64,000 bases of DNA from Streptomyces albogriseolus. GTDB taxonomy: Bacteria; Actinomycetota; Actinomycetes; Streptomycetales; Streptomycetaceae. How positions within the stretch are numbered: the stretch's first letter is position 1; each line of letters starts with the position of its first letter. The notes under the pieces were generated by a model, which was not told the DNA's origin, did no database searches, and saw only the letters and a list, made by a program, of their open reading frames with translations. The stretch covers positions 1 to 64,000 of the forward strand of contig BMVA01000002.1 of NCBI GenBank assembly GCA_014650475.1, read 5' to 3'. This document shows positions 58,865 through 64,000 of the stretch, piece after piece. Both the position numbers and the translations under genes were made by a program.

Positions 58865-59581
58865 CTATTTCGCCGGGCGCAGTCCGGCCGCCGTCGCCGC
58901 CGTGCGCAGGACGTCCCGGAGCATCTCGGGGGTGAGCTTGCCGGTGAAGGTGTTGCGCTGGCTGACATGGAAGCAGCCGTAGAGGCCGAGCGCCGGGCCG
59001 TCGGCGGCGTCCAGCTCGACATGGGCGCCGTGGCCGAAGGCGGGCCGGGGGCGGGGCACGGTCCAGCCGGCCTCGGCGAACGCGGGCAGCGCCGCCTGCC
59101 AGCCGAAGGCACCGAGGACGACGGCCGCCCGGACCGTCGGCCGCAGCAGCCGCAGTTCCTGCACCAGCCAGGGCCGGCAGGCGTCCCGTTCGGCCGGGGT
59201 GGGCTTGTTGGCGGGCGGGGCGCAGTGCACGGGCGCGGTGACGCGGACCCCGTGGAGCTCCAGGCCGTCGCCGGCGTGCACGGAGGTCGGCTGGGAGGCG
59301 AGGCCCACGTCGTACAGCGCCTGGTACAGCACATCGCCGGAGCGGTCCCCGGTGAACATCCGGCCGGTGCGGTTGCCGCCGTGCGCGGCGGGCGCGAGAC
59401 CGATGATCAGCAGCCGCGCGTCGGGCGGCCCGAACCCGGGCACCGGCCTGCCCCAGTACGTCCAGTCCGCGAACGCGGCCCGCCTGGTACGGGCGACCTC
59501 CTCGCGCCAGGCGACCAGGCGGGGGCAGGCCCGGCAGCCGGAGATGCGCCGGTCGAGCCGGTCGAGGCCTCGGGGATCCAT
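58865..59581 (-). CDS. Uracil-DNA glycosylase, family 5 (UdgB-like)
   Basis: The 238-residue protein has an N-terminal pair Cys16/Cys19 (CRAC) and a later pair Cys120/Cys135, the ligands of a [4Fe-4S] cluster. Active-site motifs are [23 protein letters not shown] and the C-terminal [14 protein letters not shown]. Family 5 enzymes remove uracil and other deaminated bases from DNA. The ATG at 59579-59581 follows a TACCGT box by six bases, again leaderless-like. Confidence 0.92.
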   Translation of the reverse strand: MDPRGLDRLDRRISGCRACPRLVAWREEVARTRRAAFADWTYWGRPVPGFGPPDARLLIIGLAPAAHGGNRTGRMFTGDRSGDVLYQALYDVGLASQPTSVHAGDGLELHGVRVTAPVHCAPPANKPTPAERDACRPWLVQELRLLRPTVRAAVVLGAFGWQAALPAFAEAGWTVPRPRPAFGHGAHVELDAADGPALGLYGCFHVSQRNTFTGKLTPEMLRDVLRTAATAAGLRPAK

Positions 59582-59665
59582 GGCTCCACGGTAGGCGTCC
59601 GGTGCGGCGCCCGGGCGCCGGTGGGTCCCGCCGATATCCGCATCCGGTCGGCGGGCCGGGCGGGC

Positions 59666-59671
59666 TAAGGT
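59666..59671 (+). promoter_or_regulatory. -10 box of a leaderless promoter
   Basis: TAAGGT ends 7 bases before the ATG of the S4-domain gene, which lacks a ribosome-binding site. Confidence 0.5.
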
Positions 59672-59678
59672 CGGGAGC

Positions 59679-60362
59679 ATGGTTGCGGAGGGTGCGCGGA
59701 ACGACAGGACGGCCGGGGCGGACGAGGGCGCCGAGGGTGCGGCGGCCACGCCCGGGCCCGCGGGGGCCACGCCCGAGCCGGTGGACCCGAAGGTCGCCGC
59801 GGCGGTGGCCGCCGCGGAGGCGGCGGGCCCGCAGAACGGCGAGACCGTCCGGGTCGACAGCTGGATCTGGTCGGTACGGCTGGTCAAGACGCGGTCCATG
59901 GGGGCCGCCGCCTGCCGGGGCGGGCACGTCCGCGTGAACGGCGAGCGGGTGAAGCCCTCGCACTCCGTGCGGGTGGGTGACGAGGTGCGGGTGCGGGTCG
60001 AGACGCGGGAGCGGGTCGTCGTCGTGAAGCGGCTGATCCGCAAGCGGGTGGGGGCGCCCGTCGCCGTCCAGTGCTACATCGACAACTCGCCGCCGCCCCC
60101 GCCGCGCGAGGCCGTCGCCCCGGCCGGGATCCGCGACCGTGGCGCGGGCCGCCCGACCAAGCGGGACCGGCGCGAGCTGGAACGGCTGCGCGGGCTGGGC
60201 GGCCCCGGCCCGCTCGGCGGCTTCGCGGGCCCGCCCGCCCTCGGCGACCCGGGCGCGGCGCCGGGCGGACGCAAGGGCGCGGGCGGCACGGGCGGCCGTG
60301 GGACAGGCGGCGGCGGGCGCCGGAGCCGGAACAAGGGCGCGGGGGGCACGCCCCGGCCCTGA
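59679..60362 (+). CDS. S4-domain RNA-binding protein (Hsp15-like)
   Basis: The 227-residue protein has an S4 domain at about residues 57-110 ([50 protein letters not shown]), similar to heat-shock protein 15, which binds blocked 50S ribosomal subunits. An N-terminal Ala/Pro/Glu-rich segment and a C-terminal basic Gly/Arg/Lys tail (about 150-227) flank it. It probably binds RNA or ribosomes under stress. The start is fixed by the -10 box. Confidence 0.88.
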   Translation: MVAEGARNDRTAGADEGAEGAAATPGPAGATPEPVDPKVAAAVAAAEAAGPQNGETVRVDSWIWSVRLVKTRSMGAAACRGGHVRVNGERVKPSHSVRVGDEVRVRVETRERVVVVKRLIRKRVGAPVAVQCYIDNSPPPPPREAVAPAGIRDRGAGRPTKRDRRELERLRGLGGPGPLGGFAGPPALGDPGAAPGGRKGAGGTGGRGTGGGGRRSRNKGAGGTPRP

Positions 60363-60430
60363 GCAGCGGCGCGGTCCCACGCGCGTGAGGCGCCGGCACC
60401 CGCGTGTCGGTCACGGCGCAGGGGCCAGGG

Positions 60431-61111
60431 TCACGGCATGGGCACCGCACGCACCCAGATTCCGTCGTCCGTCAGGTACCGGTCCACCCTCAGCCCCTCC
60501 TGAGCGAGTGCCTCCTCGAACTGCTCCCGGGTCAGCGGACGGGATCGGAACGTCTGGGTCCAGACCGCGTCCGGGAACACGTACTCCGCGTGCACCGAGT
60601 CGACGCCGTCGCCGACCGGCTCCACGGACACGATCCGCACCGTGAAGCCCGCCGGGTCGACCCGCTCGCGCGGCACGTTCGAGTGGTAGTCCGCGCCCTC
60701 CCGCTGGATCAGCACGCACCCGCCCTGCGCGAGGTGCCGCACGCAGGTGCGCAGCATGCCCCGGCGCACCTCGACGTCCCCCGCGTGCACCAGGAACGAG
60801 GCCAGCAGCACCACGTCGAACGTCTCGCCGAGGTCGAGCCGCTCGATCGGGCCGCATATCGTCCGCGCCCCGCGCACCCGCTCCAGCATCTCGGCGGACT
60901 CGTCCACCGCCGTCACCTCGAAGCCGCGCTCCAGCAGCGCGTGGGTCATCCGCCCCACGCCGCAGCCCAGCTCCAGGATCCGCGCCCCCGCCGGCACCGC
61001 TGCCGCGATCACGTCCGGCTCGTCCCCCACGGGAAGCCGCGCGTACAGCTCCACCGCGCAGCCGTCCGGGGTGATCGCCCCGGGCCCCGTCCCCGCATAG
61101 CCCTCACGCAT
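60431..61111 (-). CDS. Class I SAM-dependent methyltransferase
   Basis: The 226-residue protein has a complete SAM-binding motif (ILELGCGVGRMTHALLERGFEVTAVDESAEML) and the downstream DVVLLASFLVHAGD. The substrate is unknown. I chose the ATG at 61109-61111 because GGAG lies six bases upstream; the ATG at 61123 would add four residues. It is a small-molecule or protein methyltransferase, and no neighbour hints at its target. Confidence 0.85.
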   Translation of the reverse strand: MREGYAGTGPGAITPDGCAVELYARLPVGDEPDVIAAAVPAGARILELGCGVGRMTHALLERGFEVTAVDESAEMLERVRGARTICGPIERLDLGETFDVVLLASFLVHAGDVEVRRGMLRTCVRHLAQGGCVLIQREGADYHSNVPRERVDPAGFTVRIVSVEPVGDGVDSVHAEYVFPDAVWTQTFRSRPLTREQFEEALAQEGLRVDRYLTDDGIWVRAVPMP

Positions 61112-61250
61112 CGTCTGCTCCATGCCCGTCGAACGGGCCGCGCCCGCACGTCCGTTCCCGTCCCCGCCGATGCCACCCGAACGAGTGACAGGGGGCCGGG
61201 CGGGCACTCGGAACACGAGAAGCTCGGACGCCACAAGGTGAGGTATCGCG

Positions 61251-61514
61251 ATGCGTACGGGCAGTGAACCGACGACCGCGCGGAGTCCCCTGCGCATGCG
61301 GTTCTGGCTGAGCGTGTGGGGCGTGGTCTGGACGGTGGCGGGAACGGTGGCGTTCACACTCACCGGGCATCCGGGCTGGGCGCTGGCCTGCGGGATCCTG
61401 TTCCTGGTCGTCGTGGCGGACCTGCTGTTCGTGGTCCGGCACATCCGCCAGGGCCCCCACTACCAGCCGGGCCGCGACGTCCCCCCGTACGAGCCGCCGG
61501 CGGACCGGCGCTAA
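61251..61514 (+). CDS. Small two-helix membrane protein (DUF6343-like)
   Basis: The 87-residue protein has a short basic N-terminus, two hydrophobic helices (about 17-37 and 43-63) and a Pro-rich cytoplasmic tail. An AAGGTGAGG ribosome-binding site precedes the ATG. It resembles small conserved actinobacterial membrane proteins (DUF6343); function unknown. Confidence 0.8.
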   Translation: MRTGSEPTTARSPLRMRFWLSVWGVVWTVAGTVAFTLTGHPGWALACGILFLVVVADLLFVVRHIRQGPHYQPGRDVPPYEPPADRR

Positions 61515-61536
61515 CCGCCCGTGGCCCCGCGCGGGC

Positions 61537-61917
61537 TCAGCCGTCGAAGCGCGCGGCCTTCAGATACTCCGGGTTCGGGTCCAGCGCGGCGGCCAGGCGG
61601 AAATGCCGCTTGGCCGGGTGGGGCCGGCCCTGCCGCTGATAGGTGCGGGCGAGGGCGTAGTGGGCGAAGGCGTTGTCCGGCTCCCGCTCCAGGACGAGCG
61701 AGAACTCCAGCTCGGCGGGGCGCAGCTGGGCGGCCGCGAAGAAGGCGCGCGCCCGGAGCAGCCGGGCGGCCGTGTTCTCGGGATGGACGTCGATCACGCC
61801 GTCGAGCAGCTTCACCGCGCCCCGCGGGTCGCGGGAGGCGAGCAGGTGCTCGGCGGCGCGGAAGTCGATGACATGCGTCTCCGGCGTACGTCCGGACGGA
61901 CCGTTGGTCTGGGGCAC
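61537..61917 (-). CDS. Tetratricopeptide-repeat protein
   Basis: The 126-residue protein consists mainly of TPR units (AAEHLLASRDPRGAVKLLDGVIDVHPENTAARLLRARAFFAAAQLRPAELEFSLVLEREPDNAFAHYALARTYQ). It probably mediates protein contacts in the cytoplasm. I chose the GTG at 61915-61917 after GGGAGGG. It sits 50 bases downstream of coaE and may be co-transcribed. Confidence 0.85.
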   Translation of the reverse strand: MPQTNGPSGRTPETHVIDFRAAEHLLASRDPRGAVKLLDGVIDVHPENTAARLLRARAFFAAAQLRPAELEFSLVLEREPDNAFAHYALARTYQRQGRPHPAKRHFRLAAALDPNPEYLKAARFDG

Positions 61918-61967
61918 GGCGGAATCCCTCCCTCGCTCGAAAGGATCAACGCCTCGCCCGGCGCCCC

Positions 61968-62579
61968 CTATTCCGGCCGGGGATCCCGCGCGCGGCGGAC
62001 CAGGTCGGCCCACACCTCCTCGACGCGGCGTTCCAGCGCGTCGAGGGGCACGTCGTTGTCGACGACGATGTCGGCGACGGCGCGGCGCTGCTCGCGGGTG
62101 GCCTGGGCGGCCATGCGGGCCCGTGCGTCCTCCTCGCTCATGCCGCGCAGCCGCACCAGCCGGTCGAGCTGGGTCCCGGGGCTCGCGTCGACGACGATCA
62201 CGACGTCGTAGAGGGGGGCGAGGCCGTTCTCGGTGAGGAGCGGAACGTCGTGGACGACGACGGCGTCCTCGGGCGCGGCCTCCTCCAGCTCGCGCGACCG
62301 GGCGCCCACCAGGGGGTGCACGATCGAGTTGAGCGTGGCCAGCTTCTCCGGGTCGCTGAAGACGAGGGCGCCGAGGCGGGGCCGGTCCAGGCTGCCGTCC
62401 TCGGCGAGGATCTCCTCGCCGAAGGCCTTCACGACGGCGGCGAGCCCGGGCGTGCCCGGTTCCACGACCTCACGTGCGATGCGGTCGGCGTCGATCAGCA
62501 CGGCTCCGTGCCGCACGAGCAGCCGTGACACCTCGCTCTTGCCGGCTCCGATACCGCCGGTCAGGCCCACTGTCAGCAT
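61968..62579 (-). CDS. coaE: Dephospho-CoA kinase
   Basis: The 203-residue protein carries the P-loop GGIGAGKS (residues 8-15), the [10 protein letters not shown] substrate motif, the [10 protein letters not shown] segment and the lid R-rich motif [20 protein letters not shown]. It performs the last step of CoA synthesis, adding phosphate to the 3'-OH of dephospho-CoA. The length fits the single-domain form rather than the fused actinobacterial versions. Confidence 0.97.
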   Translation of the reverse strand: MLTVGLTGGIGAGKSEVSRLLVRHGAVLIDADRIAREVVEPGTPGLAAVVKAFGEEILAEDGSLDRPRLGALVFSDPEKLATLNSIVHPLVGARSRELEEAAPEDAVVVHDVPLLTENGLAPLYDVVIVVDASPGTQLDRLVRLRGMSEEDARARMAAQATREQRRAVADIVVDNDVPLDALERRVEEVWADLVRRARDPRPE

Positions 62580-62624
62580 GGGCAGCAGCCTAAGCGTCCG
62601 CTGTGACCGGCGGTCCGGCGGGCG

Positions 62625-63563
62625 TCAGCTGTCGCCCTCCCGTTCGGCGAGGAACTTCTCGAACTCGCGGCCGATCTCGTCCGCCGACGGGATGTCCACC
62701 GGCTCGGCGAGCATGTTGCCCCGGGTCGCGGCGCCCGCCGCGGCGTCGTACTGGTGCTCCAGACCCTGGACGAGGGCGGTGAGCTCGTCGTCGCCCTCGC
62801 GGATCTGGCGGTCGATCTCGGTCTGGGTGCGCTGGGCGTCGGTGCGCAGGGAGTGCGCGACGCCCGGCAGGACGAGCCCGGTGGCGGCCGTGACGGCCTC
62901 CAGCGCGGTCAGCGCCGCGTCCGGGTACGGCGAGCGGGCGATGTAGTGCGGCACGTGCGCCGCGACGCCCAGGACGTCGTGCCCGGCCTGCATCAGCCGG
63001 TACTCGATCAGGGCCTCGGCACTGCCCGGGACCTGCGCCTCGTCGAAGACGCTGGTGCTGACCGGGACGAGGTCGGTGCGGTTGCCGTGCGGGGTGAGGC
63101 CGACCGGGCGGGTGTGCGGGACGCCCATGGGGATGCCGTGGAAGTTCACCGACAGGCGCACCTGGAGACGCTCCACGATCTGCTGCACGGCCGCGGCGAA
63201 GCGCTCCCACTCCACGTCCGGCTCGGGCCCCGAGAGCAGCAGGAAGGGCGCTCCGGTGGCGTCCTGCACGAGCCGCACGGTGATGGCCGGCACCTCGTAG
63301 TCGGTCCACCGGTCGCGGGTGAAGGTGAGCAGGGGCCGGCGCGCGCGGTAGTCGACGAGCCGGTCGTGGTCGAACCGGGCGACGACCTGGTGGGGCAGAG
63401 AGTCGAGCAGCCGGTCGACGATCTGGTCCCCGGTCTCCCCCGCGTCGATGTATCCGTCGAAGTGGTAGAGCATGACAAGTCCGGCCGACTCCTGGGCCAG
63501 CGCCATGTCGACGACGCTCAGACCCTTCGGCTCCCAGGCGTACACATCCTGCGGATCAAGCAC
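62625..63563 (-). CDS. PAC2-family protein (proteasome-assembly-chaperone-like)
   Basis: The 312-residue protein has the PAC2 pattern: [49 protein letters not shown], then [27 protein letters not shown] and the [11 protein letters not shown] motif. Actinobacterial members resemble the archaeal and eukaryotic proteasome-assembly chaperones; bacterial function is uncertain. I chose the GTG at 63561-63563 with GAGGAGGAG upstream. Confidence 0.88.
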   Translation of the reverse strand: MLDPQDVYAWEPKGLSVVDMALAQESAGLVMLYHFDGYIDAGETGDQIVDRLLDSLPHQVVARFDHDRLVDYRARRPLLTFTRDRWTDYEVPAITVRLVQDATGAPFLLLSGPEPDVEWERFAAAVQQIVERLQVRLSVNFHGIPMGVPHTRPVGLTPHGNRTDLVPVSTSVFDEAQVPGSAEALIEYRLMQAGHDVLGVAAHVPHYIARSPYPDAALTALEAVTAATGLVLPGVAHSLRTDAQRTQTEIDRQIREGDDELTALVQGLEHQYDAAAGAATRGNMLAEPVDIPSADEIGREFEKFLAEREGDS

Positions 63564-63633
63564 AGTGACCGCTCCTCCTCGTGTTTCACCCACCACAACG
63601 TGGCACGAAGCACAGGCATTCCCGCGTCCCGCA

Positions 63634-63651
63634 GGGGCGCGGGGAACTGCG
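63634..63651 (-). repeat. Inverted copy of the Streptomyces intergenic repeat
   Basis: GGGGCGCGGGGAACTGCG here is the exact complement of 51539-51556. The flanking GGCCGGCGACGAAC (63673-63686) also resembles the flank of the first copy. Confidence 0.75.
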
Positions 63652-63700
63652 GGGCGAACCCCCACCGGCCCGCGGCCGGCGACGAACCCACCGGGCACGC

Positions 63701-63736
63701 CTGAGGGGCCGCACCCCAAAAGGTGCGACCCCTCAG
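63701..63736 (-). terminator. Terminator downstream of rpsA
   Basis: A 15-position stem with one mismatch (63701-63715 against 63722-63736) and a CCAAAA loop lies 30 bases past the rpsA stop codon. Confidence 0.85.
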
Positions 63737-63765
63737 ATCAACCACTAACCCTCAGTGGAGAGCGT

Positions 63766-64000
63766 TCAGCTCTGGCCACCGGCCAGCTTCTCGCGAAGCG
63801 CGGCCAGCGCCTCGTCCGAAGCCAGGGCGCCGGACTGGTCGCCGCCCTCGGAGGAGTACGAACCGCCGCCGGACGCGGCCGGAGCGGCGGCCTCGCCACC
63901 CTCGGCAGCGGCCTTCTCGTCCGCCTCGCGGGACTTGATGACCTGCGCCTGGTGCTGCTCGAAGCGAGCCTGCGCCTCGGCGTACTGGCGCTCCCACTCC
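63766..64000 (-). CDS. rpsA: 30S ribosomal protein S1, C-terminal end (runs off window)
   Basis: About 77 residues are present: EWERQYAEAQARFEQHQAQV, a helical segment, then an acidic Ala/Gly-rich linker and the terminal SGALASDEALAALREKLAGGQS. This tail after the last S1 RNA-binding repeat is typical of Streptomyces RpsA. S1 binds mRNA on the small ribosomal subunit. The S1 repeats themselves lie outside the window. Confidence 0.9.
   Translation of the reverse strand, partial: EWERQYAEAQARFEQHQAQVIKSREADEKAAAEGGEAAAPAASGGGSYSSEGGDQSGALASDEALAALREKLAGGQS

Overview
This window is a high-GC actinobacterial chromosome, almost certainly Streptomyces. Evidence: third-codon-position GC is extreme, GTG starts are frequent, and the sporulation regulator whiA sits in a uvrC-rapZ-yvcK-whiA operon. 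The gene order (pgi, rbpA-like, secG-tpiA-pgk-gap, whiA cluster, uvrA, aroQ, terC/terD, uvrB, ogt, coaE, rpsA) follows the core region I remember as about SCO1942 to SCO1998 in S. coelicolor. This is a comparison from memory, not a search.

Layout. 1-4.6 kb: start of pgi, an RbpA-family RNA polymerase-binding protein, secG, and the lower-glycolysis block tpiA-pgk with gap upstream of its own terminator. 4.7-7.7 kb: a large secreted zinc carboxypeptidase. 7.9-13.0 kb: the tightly overlapping uvrC-rapZ-yvcK-whiA operon, read leftward. 13.3-17.6 kb: a small ORF, a DNA-binding-like protein, a Tat/lipoprotein Rieske protein, then a LacI regulator plus a PfkB sugar kinase behind a dense array of operator-like repeats. 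17.6-22.2 kb: uvrA, a mycothiol-dependent-isomerase-type protein and a metallo-beta-lactamase-fold hydrolase.

22.2-26.8 kb is the one clear accessory insertion. It carries a Trypco2-domain protein translationally coupled to a giant trypsin-NACHT-LRR protein, which is the composition of the predicted NTP-dependent conflict (antiphage-like) systems. The protease gene contains a 19-bp tandem duplication that shifts its reading frame near the N-terminus. The insertion lies between the intact hydrolase gene and a leftover copy of that gene's last ~25 codons next to aroQ, so it looks like a scar of integration or recombination.

26.8-41.4 kb returns to core genes: aroQ, a CaCA cation antiporter, terC behind a yybP-ykoY-type (Mn2+) riboswitch, a TerD-fusion protein, terD, uvrB, an MHYT membrane protein, a secreted glycerophosphodiesterase, ogt, a VOC protein, psuG with a PfkB kinase (pseudouridine catabolism) and corA. 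41.5-48.8 kb: a CBS protein, a degenerate uridine-kinase-like protein, a DUF1772 membrane protein, an orphan GltD, and a Streptomyces-type regulatory cluster (SAM methyltransferase, DUF397, XRE/DUF5753, HATPase, two small proteins) that shares a short operator-like motif. 49-64 kb: an amidohydrolase, an EEP-family phosphatase/nuclease, a FUSC transporter, glpF-glpK for glycerol, formaldehyde dehydrogenase, proline iminopeptidase, a family-5 uracil-DNA glycosylase, an S4 RNA-binding protein, a methyltransferase, a TPR protein, coaE, a PAC2 protein and the end of rpsA.

Regulatory structure visible directly: several long perfect intrinsic terminators, and a recurring leaderless-promoter geometry (TANNNT-type -10 box six or seven bases before the start codon, no ribosome-binding site) at about eight genes.
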